From Flavobacterium hydrocarbonoxydans (GTDB lineage Bacteria; Bacteroidota; Bacteroidia; Flavobacteriales; Flavobacteriaceae), in the NCBI RefSeq assembly GCF_009789235.1, contig NZ_WSTB01000002.1:434001-498000 (forward strand): 64,000 bases of DNA, read 5' to 3'. Of the stretch, positions 42,547 to 52,495 are shown piece after piece. The notes under the pieces were generated by a model. It was not told where the DNA came from and searched no databases. It was given only the letters and a program-made list of their open reading frames with translations. The stretch's first letter is position 1. The number at the start of each line of letters is the position of its first letter. The position numbers were made by a program, and so were the translations under genes.

Positions 42547-43350
42547 ATGCGAAATATTATCGTTTTGTTTCTGTTTATTTTTACTTTTTCTAGTTGTGAA
42601 GAAAAAATAGGAAGTGCTAATTATGCTGAGGATAAAATTCTAGCCGTAAATCTTTCTGCTCCAGAGAAACCGCTATCAGGAGACGGAATATCTGTTCAGC
42701 AAAAAATCATCAAAGAAGCATTTATCAAATTTGAAACCAGCAATTTAGAAAACACTTTCAAGCAGATTCAAACTTCAATTACAACGAATAGAGGAAGCAT
42801 ACAAAATGATATTCAGGAAAAAAATGATCAATATATTAGCAGAAAAATTAAGGTTCGCATTCCGAGTCAAAACTTTGAAGCTTTTGTAGATTCCGTTTCC
42901 AAAGGAATTTCATATTTTGATGAAAAAAATATTTCTGCACAGGATGTAACCGAAGAATATATTGATCTTACCTCCAGATTAAACACTAAGCGAAAACTGG
43001 AAAAACGCTATTTGGAAATTTTGCAGAAGGCAAACAAAATAAGTGAAATATTAGAAATAGAAAAACAGCTTTCGGCTATTCGCGAAGAAATTGAAGCGAA
43101 AGAAGGTCAATTGAAATATTTAGAAAGCCGCGTTTCCGAAAGCACCATAACCATAGAATTTTATAAAACTATTGCTGAGAAACAAGGTGTTCAGACATCT
43201 TACGGCTCTAAAATTTTAAACGCCATTAAAACCGGATTTTTCGAAATTTCGAGTTTTTTCATCTCCTTAATTAGCATTTGGCCGTTTATCCTCTTATTTT
43301 TGGTGATTGCTTATTTTATTAGAAAACGATTTAAAAGAAAAAAAACATAA
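42547..43350 (+). CDS. DUF4349 lipoprotein
   Basis: A 267-residue lipoprotein (lipobox FTFSSC, Cys17) of the DUF4349 family. A beta-rich domain (about 50-130) is followed by a long coiled coil (about 140-215; RLNTKRKLEKRYLEILQKA, ILEIEKQLSAIREEIEAKEGQ) and a C-terminal membrane helix (about 235-258) with a basic tail. Function unknown. It is 3 bases from the S41 protease gene and so probably co-transcribed. Confidence 0.82.
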   Translation: MRNIIVLFLFIFTFSSCEEKIGSANYAEDKILAVNLSAPEKPLSGDGISVQQKIIKEAFIKFETSNLENTFKQIQTSITTNRGSIQNDIQEKNDQYISRKIKVRIPSQNFEAFVDSVSKGISYFDEKNISAQDVTEEYIDLTSRLNTKRKLEKRYLEILQKANKISEILEIEKQLSAIREEIEAKEGQLKYLESRVSESTITIEFYKTIAEKQGVQTSYGSKILNAIKTGFFEISSFFISLISIWPFILLFLVIAYFIRKRFKRKKT

Positions 43351-43353
43351 ATC

Positions 43354-44991
43354 ATGCATCCTTATTTCAAAAAGAAATTCATTATACCCACTGTCGCGGC
43401 AGGTTTTTTATTTATTGGAACCAGTTTCAAAGAAGATTTTTTTGAGATTGCCAAGCAAATAGAAATTTTTACGACGATGTTTAAAGCTGTCAACACCAAT
43501 TATGTTGACGAAACCAATCCGGGTGAGTTGATGGATAAGTCCATCAAAAGCATGCTGGCCAGTCTGGATCCTTATACTGTTTACTTTAACGAACAGGATG
43601 TGGTTAATTTCAAAATCAACAATACAGGTGAATATACAGGTATTGGCGCTTTAATTTCCAGAAAAAAAGACCGTTTAATTGTAAGGGAACAATATAAAAA
43701 CTTTCCTGCCGATAAAGCGGGTCTGAAAGCCGGCGACGAAATTATTCAGATTGGGGATGTTTTGATTGCTGATTTTAAAGACGATGCTTCGCAATTGCTA
43801 AAAGGTACAAAAAACACCAAAATAGCCATAAAATACCTGCGTCAGGGCAAAACGTATGCTACCGAAATAGTTTTGGATGAAGTCGATATTAAATCTGTGC
43901 CGTTTTACGGAAAAATTGATGAGAAAACGGGTTATATTGTTTTGGCACATTTTAGCCGAAAAGCATCCAACGAGGTAAAAGAAGCTTTGGAAAAACTAAA
44001 AGCCGACGGAGCCAAACAAATCGTTTTGGATTTAAGAGGCAATCCGGGCGGATTGCTTAACGAAGCCGTTGATATTTGTAATTTATTTGTTCCGAAAAAC
44101 GAAGTAATCGTAACCACCAAATCCAGAATCGAGAAACACAACAACACCTATAAAACCAGCAAAGAACCCGTTGATACAGAAATTCCGCTGGCTATTTTAG
44201 TGAATGGAAAAAGTGCTTCGGCTTCTGAGATTGTGTCGGGCGCATTGCAGGATTTGGACCGCGCTGTAGTTTTAGGAAGCAGAAGTTTTGGAAAAGGTTT
44301 GGTACAACGCACCGTAGAACTTACTTACGGAACCCAGTTAAAAGTAACCATTTCCCGTTATTATACCCCTTCCGGACGCTGTATTCAGGCGTTGGATTAT
44401 GCGCATAAAGACAAAAATGGTCTGGCGCAAAAAACCGATTCTAAAAACTTTAATGCTTTTAAAACCCGTAAAGGAAGAACGGTTTATGATGGCGGAGGGG
44501 TTTTACCTGATATCGAATTGGAAGAAGCAAAAACAAGTCCGATTACGGTGGCTTTGCAGAAAAACGATGGGATATTTGATTATGCGACTTCGTATTACTA
44601 CAAAAATCCAAACATGGGCGATAAAATCCCTCAGATTACGGATGCCGATTATGCGAGCTTCAAACAATATTTAAAAACCAACAAAATCACTTTTGATACC
44701 GAAACCGAAGTGGCTTTGAAGAACACTTTGGCTACAGCCAAAAAAGAAAATATCGACGAAGCAATTCAGACGGAATATCAGCAATTGCTGGCTTCTCTTG
44801 AAAAAAGCGAAACCACTATGCTGGATAAAAACCAAAAGGAAATCAAAAACCTGATTCAGGAAGAGCTTATCAAAAGGTATCAGTATCAGGAAGGATTATA
44901 TCAATATTATATTAAAAACAATTCAGAAATTAAGAAAGCCGTTGGTGTTTTGAATAATCAAGCTGAGTACAAATCGATTTTAAAAATGTAA
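43354..44991 (+). CDS. S41-family carboxy-terminal processing protease
   Basis: A 545-residue CtpA/Prc-type serine protease with an N-terminal membrane anchor or signal (residues 8-25), PDZ domain (about 85-165), and catalytic core: nucleophile Ser289 in NGKSASASEIVSGAL and general base Lys314 in SRSFGKGLVQ. LDLRGNPGGLLNEAVD is the family signature. It trims proteins in the periplasm. It is in a run with DUF4349 and an OmpA-like gene (2-3 base gaps). Confidence 0.92.
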   Translation: MHPYFKKKFIIPTVAAGFLFIGTSFKEDFFEIAKQIEIFTTMFKAVNTNYVDETNPGELMDKSIKSMLASLDPYTVYFNEQDVVNFKINNTGEYTGIGALISRKKDRLIVREQYKNFPADKAGLKAGDEIIQIGDVLIADFKDDASQLLKGTKNTKIAIKYLRQGKTYATEIVLDEVDIKSVPFYGKIDEKTGYIVLAHFSRKASNEVKEALEKLKADGAKQIVLDLRGNPGGLLNEAVDICNLFVPKNEVIVTTKSRIEKHNNTYKTSKEPVDTEIPLAILVNGKSASASEIVSGALQDLDRAVVLGSRSFGKGLVQRTVELTYGTQLKVTISRYYTPSGRCIQALDYAHKDKNGLAQKTDSKNFNAFKTRKGRTVYDGGGVLPDIELEEAKTSPITVALQKNDGIFDYATSYYYKNPNMGDKIPQITDADYASFKQYLKTNKITFDTETEVALKNTLATAKKENIDEAIQTEYQQLLASLEKSETTMLDKNQKEIKNLIQEELIKRYQYQEGLYQYYIKNNSEIKKAVGVLNNQAEYKSILKM

Positions 44992-44993
44992 AA

Positions 44994-45797
44994 ATGAAAT
45001 TCTACCGGGCCCTAACTCTTTTATTTATTTGTAACCTATCTGCTCAACAAAAACCTGTTGAAACGATATATTTTGATTTTGACAAATATGACCTTTCGGA
45101 AAAACAAACGAATGTCATTGTTGATTTTATTAAAACAATAGATACATCAAAGGTAGAATCGATTCAGATATACGGGTATTGCGATGATCGCGGAAATGAT
45201 GAATATAATTATCGCTTATCCAACAACCGCGTTAATACGGTTCAGCAAATATTGGTTTCGGCGGGATTCAATGAGAGTAAGATAATTATTCTGGAAGGTA
45301 AAGGGCGCATTGTAGTCCGGCAGGATACGGTTGAAAATTTGCATGAAACCCGGTCAAAAAACCGGCGGGTCGATTTGATTGTTGTCAAGCGGAACAGCTA
45401 TGGGAAAGGAATTAAAAACTCTTTTAAAAACAATTTAAAAGTAGGTGACAAAATTTATCTCGAAAATATACTATTCGAAATGGGCAGCTCTAAACTGACC
45501 GAAAATTCTAAAAAAGAACTGAACAAAATAGCGCTTCTTTTGCAAGAAAAAAAAACACTACAGTTTGAAATACGAGGTCATGTATGCTGTACTCCAAAAG
45601 ATTATACCGATGCAATTGACAAAATCACTAAAGAAAGAAGGCTTTCCTGGAATCGTGCCAAAACGGTTTTTATGTATCTCATTTCGCAAAAAATCTCAAA
45701 AAGCCGAATGACTTATCTGGGTTGTGGCAATAAATATCCTCTTGGAAAAGGCGACAATGTAGATCGCAGGGTGGAGTTTTTGATTACGAAGGTTTAG
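44994..45797 (+). CDS. Protein with two tandem OmpA domains
   Basis: A 267-residue exported protein (signal about 1-18) made of two OmpA-like peptidoglycan-binding domains: residues ~22-130 (IYFDFDKYDLSEKQ, YNYRLSNNRVNTV, RSKNRRVDLIV) and ~145-267 (ILFEMGSSKLTENSKKEL, RRLSWNRAKTVFMYL, VDRRVEFLITKV). There is no beta barrel, so it is a periplasmic cell-wall binder, not a porin. It follows the S41 protease by 2 bases. Confidence 0.85.
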   Translation: MKFYRALTLLFICNLSAQQKPVETIYFDFDKYDLSEKQTNVIVDFIKTIDTSKVESIQIYGYCDDRGNDEYNYRLSNNRVNTVQQILVSAGFNESKIIILEGKGRIVVRQDTVENLHETRSKNRRVDLIVVKRNSYGKGIKNSFKNNLKVGDKIYLENILFEMGSSKLTENSKKELNKIALLLQEKKTLQFEIRGHVCCTPKDYTDAIDKITKERRLSWNRAKTVFMYLISQKISKSRMTYLGCGNKYPLGKGDNVDRRVEFLITKV

Positions 45798-45906
45798 ATT
45801 TATTCAGGGAAAAATTAACTCGATTATTCCTTTTGTGGCATTTGATACTTTCGCACAAAAAAGCCACATCTAAAAATGCAGCTTTTGATTTATTTGAAAA
45901 GAATAT

Positions 45907-46365
45907 TTATCCCCGTATCATCTCAATATGCTCAATATCATCCTCTAAGTACATTTCGCTTGATTGTACAAAACCGTGGCTTTCATAGAATTTCTTCAAA
46001 TAAAGCTGTGCTCCTATGGTAATTTTATCTTTTCCGAAGTGTGATTTGATTCCTGCAATGGCTTCACGCATTAAATCATGACCCCATTTTTTATCCCGAT
46101 AATCAGCATGAACCACAACGCGACCAATAGAAGCATTATCAAAACTGATTCCGGCATCGAATAAACGGGAATAAGCTACGATTTTGCCATCGTACTCGCC
46201 AATTAGGTGTAAAGCTTTCTTGTCTTTACCGTCAAGGTCCAGATAAACGCAATTTTGCTCTACTACAAAGATTTCGCTGCGCACTTTAAGTAAATCATAT
46301 AACTCATCTGCAGTTAAGGCCTTAAAAGGCTTTATTTTCCATTCTAATTTCATTTCAGTATTCAC
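45907..46365 (-). CDS. GNAT acetyltransferase, ElaA type
   Basis: A 152-residue ElaA-like N-acetyltransferase. Signatures LYDLLKVRSEIFVVEQNCVYLDLDGKD, IGRVVVHADYRDKKWGHDLM (acetyl-CoA loop) and GAQLYLKKFYESHGF are typical. The start may be Met1 or Met5. Substrate unknown. Confidence 0.9.
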   Translation of the reverse strand: MNTEMKLEWKIKPFKALTADELYDLLKVRSEIFVVEQNCVYLDLDGKDKKALHLIGEYDGKIVAYSRLFDAGISFDNASIGRVVVHADYRDKKWGHDLMREAIAGIKSHFGKDKITIGAQLYLKKFYESHGFVQSSEMYLEDDIEHIEMIRG

Positions 46366-46436
46366 TATTTTTTATTTCCATTTAAAAAGGCAAAATTAAT
46401 TTAAATATTTCAGGTTCCATGCCCTCTGCTACAATA

Positions 46437-46469
46437 AAAAATCCCGATTACAACTTGCAATCGGGAAAT
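46437..46469 (-). terminator. Terminator after the DUF1579-like lipoprotein gene
   Basis: TCCCGATT (46442-46449) pairs with AATCGGGA (46459-46466), followed by TTTTTT on the minus strand, 25 bases after the gene end. Confidence 0.8.
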
Positions 46470-46493
46470 TAAATCTTTGATAGTAGCTGGATC

Positions 46494-47135
46494 TTATTTC
46501 TTATTCATTATAATTTCCATACTCTTAAACTCCTGTCCGTTTTTAGTATCGAACATTTCCATTTTACGGGTTTTCGCGTCAACAATAGTATAAATTTCTC
46601 TATACGGGATGTTTTTGCCATTTACGGGATTCACCATTTCGCCTTTGAACTCAATACTTTTAGTTTTTTCGTCATATTTTCCTGTGGCGACCACCATTCC
46701 GGTACCCATATTATCTACAAATGTTGTCGTATATTCTTTACTGGAATTATTATAGGCCAAGAGGCTTTTTCCTTCAAAAGGCTGTCCCATCATAGTACCG
46801 GAATAATTGCTTTCCTGATAGCGGCCTCCTAAAATCATTTTGATCTCGGCAACCGAAGTTGCTTTTTCAGGTTTTGCATTTGCTTCCATCCAGAAAGTCA
46901 TGTCGCAATTCCATGTTCCGGTCTCTTCGGCCATCATTTTATGAGGAGTTGTTGGGGTAGCGTAATCTATCCATGCTTTCATTTCAGCGGCAGAATCTAG
47001 AGGTTTTTCAGCTATTGGTTCTTCTTTCTGAATGCTGTCGGCAGCATTTGTAGTATCCATGTCTGTTTTCACTTCTTTTTTACAGGAAATAAAACAGCAA
47101 ACTAAAATCGGAAATATCAAACTATACTTTTTCAT
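46494..47135 (-). CDS. DUF1579-like lipoprotein
   Basis: A 213-residue lipoprotein (lipobox CFISC, Cys18) with a Thr/Ala/Glu linker and a DUF1579-type beta-barrel domain (HKMMAEETGTWNCDMTFWME, GGRYQESNYSGTMMGQPFEG, DNMGTGMVVATGKYD). Function unknown; such domains are thought to bind small ligands. Single gene with its own terminator, 46 bases from the next gene. Confidence 0.82.
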   Translation of the reverse strand: MKKYSLIFPILVCCFISCKKEVKTDMDTTNAADSIQKEEPIAEKPLDSAAEMKAWIDYATPTTPHKMMAEETGTWNCDMTFWMEANAKPEKATSVAEIKMILGGRYQESNYSGTMMGQPFEGKSLLAYNNSSKEYTTTFVDNMGTGMVVATGKYDEKTKSIEFKGEMVNPVNGKNIPYREIYTIVDAKTRKMEMFDTKNGQEFKSMEIIMNKK

Positions 47136-47181
47136 AATTTATTGATTTAAAGATTATTACAAAAGTATAAAAATATACTAA

Positions 47182-48156
47182 TTATCTTTCATCTATTTTA
47201 ACTGACTTTAAAATGGCTTCCACCTCAAGCATTAAATCGCGTTCTTTATTAGAGGGAGCGTAACAGAAACCTTCCAGAACCAGAATTCTGTTAAAGGCTT
47301 TATCTACAATGGCGTAATTAATAAAAGGGCCAGACATGAAATCGTTTTTGAGTTCCCAGGTGCCTTTCGATTCGTAGGTTTTCTTGTTATCTAGCGTAGT
47401 AATTGAGAAATAAGGGGCGTAAGCTTCGCTGGTAATCATTCTGGTACGGGGTTCACGACCTTTGATGTACTTGCCAATCGAATCACGCATTCGGACAATA
47501 TTGCCTACAATATTCGTGTTTTTTTCTAATCTGTTTATCGGAATCTGGTACAAAAGCAAACTCGTATTACCGCCAATGATTTCTTTTTTTAACCAAATAA
47601 AATTACGCTTGTGCAGCATGTACTCATAGCCGACAGGAATTTGTAAATCCATGTGAAACTTATTCCTTATGATGGTAGGGTTCAAAAGCGATGCGCTGTT
47701 GTCTTTCTGGATCTTCTGAATTTCAGAATCGCGAATCACCTTGATGATCTGGGCAGCATTCATTTCGATACTGCAAATAATATCATCAACAGATTTACCG
47801 TAAATCCTGAAAGTATTATGCGGTAACGTTTTGGAATTCGTTATAATTTCAAATTTATCTGCTGTAGCTTTTTTGACTACAATAATGCTTCGGCTATCGG
47901 TAACAAAACCTTCTAGCAGTCGGGCGGGATATTGGTTAATGGTAAAAAGAGGTTCTTCCTGCGTAATGCCTAAAACGGGAGAGGCAAATTTATTTCGGAT
48001 GCTATCGCCCACTTCGCCATACCACAACTGATCGTCAATGATAATCGAAATAGTATTGGGTTTACTGGGTTTCTCCGGAATATTTTTATCCTTGTTTTTA
48101 TCACAGGATAAAAACAAAAAGGAAAGTAGCAGCAATAAAAAATGGGTTTTATTCAT
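47182..48156 (-). CDS. DUF4837 lipoprotein
   Basis: A 324-residue lipoprotein starting at the ATG at 48154-48156 (MNKTHFLLLLLSFLFLSC, lipidated Cys18). The body matches the Bacteroidota DUF4837 family (IIIDDQLWYGEVGDSIRNKF near the start, RMITSEAYAPYF late). Function unknown. It follows the LysM transglycosylase gene by about 46 bases, same direction, so a cell-wall role is possible. Confidence 0.8.
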   Translation of the reverse strand: MNKTHFLLLLLSFLFLSCDKNKDKNIPEKPSKPNTISIIIDDQLWYGEVGDSIRNKFASPVLGITQEEPLFTINQYPARLLEGFVTDSRSIIVVKKATADKFEIITNSKTLPHNTFRIYGKSVDDIICSIEMNAAQIIKVIRDSEIQKIQKDNSASLLNPTIIRNKFHMDLQIPVGYEYMLHKRNFIWLKKEIIGGNTSLLLYQIPINRLEKNTNIVGNIVRMRDSIGKYIKGREPRTRMITSEAYAPYFSITTLDNKKTYESKGTWELKNDFMSGPFINYAIVDKAFNRILVLEGFCYAPSNKERDLMLEVEAILKSVKIDER

Positions 48157-48202
48157 TTTATTAATATATAAAATAAAACCCAAATTTAAGTAAGATTTTT
48201 AA

Positions 48203-50035
48203 TTATCCGTTTATTTTTAACTTCATTCCCGGTTTGATGTCACCATCTTTAATGCCGTTCCATTTTTTTAGATCCGAAATCGTAACGCCAGGATATTTTT
48301 TTGAAATACTATAAAGAGAATCACCCTTTTTTACATAGTAATCATCACCAACTGCTTTAGGAGCAGCCGCTTTTTTCTTGAAAGCCTCTACGGAATTTGA
48401 AGCAATAGCCGATGTAGCAGCATTTTCAACCACAATTTCTCTGGTAACAATCAAAGATTTGCCAAGAGCTAAATTATTAGAAGTTAAATTATTCCAGTCT
48501 TTTAGTTCTGCCAGCGTAATTCCGAATTTTTTAGCAATATTTCCAAGATTATCTCCGGCCTGAACCACATATTCCTGAGAGTTATCATCTGTTTTTTCTT
48601 TATCTTCAGCAACAACTGCAACTGCCTCTTCTTTATCTGCTTTATTAAGCACAGGAGTTGTTTTGATATCGTTTATCACTTTCGAAGTAGTATCGATTTC
48701 TCTGATTTTTAATATTTTTCCAGAAGCAACGGTATTACTTTTAATATTATTCCATTTCTTTAATTGTAAAACAGAAACATCGTATTTGTCAGCAATAGAA
48801 GATAAATTATCTCCTTTTTTGACTTTATACAGTTTAGTATTTGTTGCAAGACTTGTTTTTGCTACAACAAATTTGTTTTTTGGAGTTATTTTAGAAGCTA
48901 ATTGGCTTGGGTAAGCTTCGAAACCTTCTTCATGTCTTAAATACGTATAAATTTTATCTTCGTTTGAAAGAAATGTAGCTACTTTATCCTTTGGTAAGCG
49001 AATAAAATGCTGCTCGTTTTGATAAAAAGGAACCACTTTTAATTTATAAGAAGGATTTAAAAGTTCTAATTGCGATTGTGGCATATCCAGTAAATCAGCA
49101 ATTTGTTTGAAAGACATTTTATCTTTTATGCGGATAGTATCTGTTTCGAAGTTTTTGACAACCGCTCTTTCCGGGCTGATTCCGTGTTCTTTATGATATT
49201 CAAAAAGATACATTGTGGCCAGAAAAGCCGGCACATAGCCCTGAGTTTCTTTTGGAAGATGATTACGAATGTCCCAATACTTGGTTTTTCCTCCGGAACG
49301 ACGAATTGCTTTGGTAACATTTCCCGGTCCTGAGTTGTAAGATGCTAAAACCAGCTCCCAATCGCCAAAAATATTGTACATTTTTTTCATGTATTCTGTA
49401 GCGGCAGCAGTAGCTTTAAGAGGATCGCTACGTTCGTCAATATACGAATCTATTTTAAGGTCGTATTGTTTTCCGGTACCGTACATAAACTGCCAGATTC
49501 CTGTGGCGCCCATTCTAGAAACTGCTTTAGGGTTTAAAGCAGATTCTACAACGGCTAAATATTTAATTTCTAAAGGAACATTTTGCCTGGCAAAAGCTTC
49601 CTCGAAAATGGGGAAATAATATTCTGATAAAGCCATTAATCGTGAAAAAGATTTTCTTCGATTTTTAAGGAACGACTTTATGATGTTTTCTAAACCCTGA
49701 TTGTATTCTATATCAAAAGGCGATTTTTCGTTCATTGCTATCAGACGCTCTTTAAGCAGTTCTGTTGGCAGTTCTTCGTTAACAGTCAAATCCGTATTAA
49801 TGGTTTGAATGTCTTTGGTCAGATCATCGTAGATATCTAAGCTTGTTAATTCATTCATCCAAAGACTGTCAACGCGCGAGGCCAGATCGTCTTTTACAAA
49901 TGTGCTTTTGATAGAATCCAGATACGAAAGTTTTATTTCCGGTTTGAGTTCAACGCTTGTAGTAGTAACTTCCTGCGCAAACATCGACATTGAAAATAAA
50001 ATCGAAATCGCTAATGGTATTTTTTTTACAATCAT
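48203..50035 (-). CDS. mltD: LysM-containing membrane-bound lytic transglycosylase (MltD type)
   Basis: A 610-residue secreted peptidoglycan-cleaving enzyme. Start at the ATG at 50033-50035, giving signal MIVKKIPLAISILFSMSMFAQ. SLT domain about 145-300 with catalytic Glu164 in AVVESALNPKAVSRMGATGIWQF and the GNVTKAIRR region, then three LysM modules near 400-445, 480-525 and 565-610 (each with the pattern KKGDNLSSIA...). Acts on the wall in the periplasm. Upstream of the DUF4837 gene in the same unit. Confidence 0.9.
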   Translation of the reverse strand: MIVKKIPLAISILFSMSMFAQEVTTTSVELKPEIKLSYLDSIKSTFVKDDLASRVDSLWMNELTSLDIYDDLTKDIQTINTDLTVNEELPTELLKERLIAMNEKSPFDIEYNQGLENIIKSFLKNRRKSFSRLMALSEYYFPIFEEAFARQNVPLEIKYLAVVESALNPKAVSRMGATGIWQFMYGTGKQYDLKIDSYIDERSDPLKATAAATEYMKKMYNIFGDWELVLASYNSGPGNVTKAIRRSGGKTKYWDIRNHLPKETQGYVPAFLATMYLFEYHKEHGISPERAVVKNFETDTIRIKDKMSFKQIADLLDMPQSQLELLNPSYKLKVVPFYQNEQHFIRLPKDKVATFLSNEDKIYTYLRHEEGFEAYPSQLASKITPKNKFVVAKTSLATNTKLYKVKKGDNLSSIADKYDVSVLQLKKWNNIKSNTVASGKILKIREIDTTSKVINDIKTTPVLNKADKEEAVAVVAEDKEKTDDNSQEYVVQAGDNLGNIAKKFGITLAELKDWNNLTSNNLALGKSLIVTREIVVENAATSAIASNSVEAFKKKAAAPKAVGDDYYVKKGDSLYSISKKYPGVTISDLKKWNGIKDGDIKPGMKLKING

Positions 50036-50145
50036 ATAACATTTTTTTAAAATTCTATAATTCAATCCATTACAGAAACCTTAGTTTTGCAAACTTAGGC
50101 AGTTTATAGAGGTAAAATGTCTAAAAAAATGTTAATTGTGATTTT

Positions 50146-51333
50146 TTAGTCTAAAATCGCAGCGATTCCAGGTAAAATTCTACCTTCTAACATTTCTAGC
50201 ATTGCGCCTCCACCTGTAGATACGTAACTCATTTTATCCTCGAAACCAAATTGTTTTACAGCAGCAACAGAGTCACCACCTCCAACTAATGAAAATGCTC
50301 CATTTGCAGTAGCTTCGGCAATAAAATCACCTAAAGCGATTGTTCCTTTTGAGAACGTTTCCATCTCAAAAACACCAAGAGGACCATTCCATAAAATAGT
50401 TTTCGATTCTAAAATTACCTTTTTAAAATTCTCTAAAGATTTAGGACCAGCGTCAAGACCCTGCCATCCGTCTGGAATTGCAGTAACATCTACCACCTGA
50501 GTATTTGCTGTATTTGAGAAATCATCTGCAGCAATAACATCAACTGGAATATGAATCTGAACGCCTTTTTCTTTAGCCAGTTTTAAAATTTCAAGTGCTA
50601 ATTCCTGTTTGTCATCTTCGCAGATAGACTCACCAATTTTACCACCTTGCGCTTTAATGAATGTAAAAGTCATTCCACCACCAATAATCATGTGGTCCAC
50701 CTTGTCTAAAATGTTCTCGATAACCGTAATTTTCGAAGAAACTTTAGAACCACCTAAAATAGCAACCACTGGTTTTTCGCTGTTTTTAAGTACTTTATTT
50801 AAACTCTCAATTTCTTTAGCCAATAATGTTCCGAAACATTTTTCAACTGGAAAAAACTGAGCGATAATAGTTGTCGAAGCGTGTGCTCTGTGCGCTGTTC
50901 CGAAAGCATCATTTACATAAATATCTCCTAAAGAAGCCAATTCTTTAGCGAAAGCAACATCTCCAGCTTCTTCTTCAGCATGGAAACGTAAATTTTCTAA
51001 TAATAAAACTTCTCCTGGTTTTAGGTTTTTAGCAGCCGTTTGAGCTGGTTCTCCAACACAATCCGCAGCAAACTGAACCTCAACTCCTAAAATTTCTGAA
51101 GCCGTTTTTAGGATATGTTTTAATGAATATTTTTCTTCAGCACCTTTTGGTCTTCCTAAATGCGACATTAAAATAACACTTCCACCCTGAGCCAAAATAG
51201 CATCAATAGTTGGTTTTGCAGCCTCGATACGGGTAGCATCAGTTACATTAAAATTTTCATCCAGAGGCACATTAAAGTCAACACGGATGATCGCTTTTTT
51301 ATTTTTAAAATCGAAATCGTTTAAAGTTTTCAT
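50146..51333 (-). CDS. pgk: Phosphoglycerate kinase
   Basis: A 395-residue glycolytic kinase that makes ATP from 1,3-bisphosphoglycerate. [45 protein letters not shown] and the nucleotide-binding [14 protein letters not shown] are all present; full length. TATATTTG on the minus strand (51367-51374) matches the -7 element. It lies between the cell-wall genes and sprF without functional link. Confidence 0.96.
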   Translation of the reverse strand: MKTLNDFDFKNKKAIIRVDFNVPLDENFNVTDATRIEAAKPTIDAILAQGGSVILMSHLGRPKGAEEKYSLKHILKTASEILGVEVQFAADCVGEPAQTAAKNLKPGEVLLLENLRFHAEEEAGDVAFAKELASLGDIYVNDAFGTAHRAHASTTIIAQFFPVEKCFGTLLAKEIESLNKVLKNSEKPVVAILGGSKVSSKITVIENILDKVDHMIIGGGMTFTFIKAQGGKIGESICEDDKQELALEILKLAKEKGVQIHIPVDVIAADDFSNTANTQVVDVTAIPDGWQGLDAGPKSLENFKKVILESKTILWNGPLGVFEMETFSKGTIALGDFIAEATANGAFSLVGGGDSVAAVKQFGFEDKMSYVSTGGGAMLEMLEGRILPGIAAILD

Positions 51334-51426
51334 TATGATAAATTTTTAGTTTTTTTCAAAGAAAAACAAATATAGAACTTTTAGAGTAGTATTAAATTTG
51401 AAAAATCTAAAAATAACCTATCTATA

Positions 51427-51442
51427 ACAACGAAAACGTTGT
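51427..51442 (-). terminator. Weak hairpin after sprF
   Basis: ACAACG-AAAA-CGTTGT lies 50 bases downstream of sprF. The stem is short and there is no good T run, so termination is only possible. Confidence 0.3.
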
Positions 51443-51492
51443 AAATTATGAAAAAAAACAAATTAAGTTTTAAAAAAGGGAAAAATGCTTAC

Positions 51493-52452
51493 TTAATCGT
51501 GAACCGGACTTTGCGTACAAGGACAGTTACTGATAGAGGCTAAGAAATCGAAACCAATCGTGACAACGTGTGTTCCCGAATTATACGTTCCTAAACCATT
51601 GAACATAGCCTGATAAGAGTAAGCGAAATAAAATTTAGATTTCATGAAACCCGCCATTGGTCCTAGTGCCAAAGGTTTTGGAAACTGGTCGTTTAAGAAA
51701 CGGTACGAAACCCCAACCCAATAATAATCTTCATAACGGTTGTATTGTCTGTATTTGAAGTTGAAATCGGTAGTAGAACGTTTATCACTGGCAAAGTACT
51801 GATAAAACACAGATGGTTCGTATTCGACACGATTATTTTCAGGTGCTTTGAAAACATATCCTGTATAAACCTGATAGTTTGAAAGCAAATTAGGTTCTAC
51901 CCCACGGTATCTATTCGTATTTTTCTTTAAAACGTTGTTCGCATTAAAACTCGCATAAAATCTTCGGTTACGATACAAGGCACTAATATCAAAGTTGTTA
52001 TTTGATGTATAACGATCATCTGTAATACCAATATCACCAAGATCTGTTTTTTTATCCAAATCAATTCTGAAACTATTGAAGTTATACGAAAGACCAAAAG
52101 ACAGATATTGCTCCGTGTAATAATCTAAAATCAGGTGATGTGCAAACGAAACTTTGGCTCCGGTTTGTCTGGTATCTCCATTACTATCATTATAAAGCGA
52201 AAGCCCTACTCCGGAACGATCCAGAACACGAAAATCAGCATAAATAGACTGGTTTTCGGGAGCATCCTTAATACCCACCCATTGTGTAAGACCATTGGCC
52301 CTGATACGGAGGTTATCCCCGATACCCGCATAGGCAGGTGACAGGATAAAAGGGTTGTCAGCTAAATACTGTGTAAATACTGGTAGGTTTAACTCTTGGC
52401 TGTAACTTGTTGTTACAGCCATGAGTACTAGGGATAAAAATAATTTTTTCAT
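51493..52452 (-). CDS. sprF: PorP/SprF-family outer-membrane protein, SprB partner
   Basis: A 319-residue PorP/SprF protein. Start at the ATG at 52450-52452 (signal MKKLFLSLVLMAVTTSYSQ). PVFTQYLADNPFILSPAYAG is the family N-terminus; the rest alternates beta strands of a 14-strand-like barrel. In F. johnsoniae, SprF lies just after sprB and is needed to export SprB and attach it to the cell surface. Here the gene follows the sprB stop by 43 bases in the same direction. The CPCTQSPVHD tail is distinctive. Confidence 0.92.
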   Translation of the reverse strand: MKKLFLSLVLMAVTTSYSQELNLPVFTQYLADNPFILSPAYAGIGDNLRIRANGLTQWVGIKDAPENQSIYADFRVLDRSGVGLSLYNDSNGDTRQTGAKVSFAHHLILDYYTEQYLSFGLSYNFNSFRIDLDKKTDLGDIGITDDRYTSNNNFDISALYRNRRFYASFNANNVLKKNTNRYRGVEPNLLSNYQVYTGYVFKAPENNRVEYEPSVFYQYFASDKRSTTDFNFKYRQYNRYEDYYWVGVSYRFLNDQFPKPLALGPMAGFMKSKFYFAYSYQAMFNGLGTYNSGTHVVTIGFDFLASISNCPCTQSPVHD

Positions 52453-52495
52453 TGTAATAATTTTTTTAGACAACATCATAGGGGCTATTACTTTG

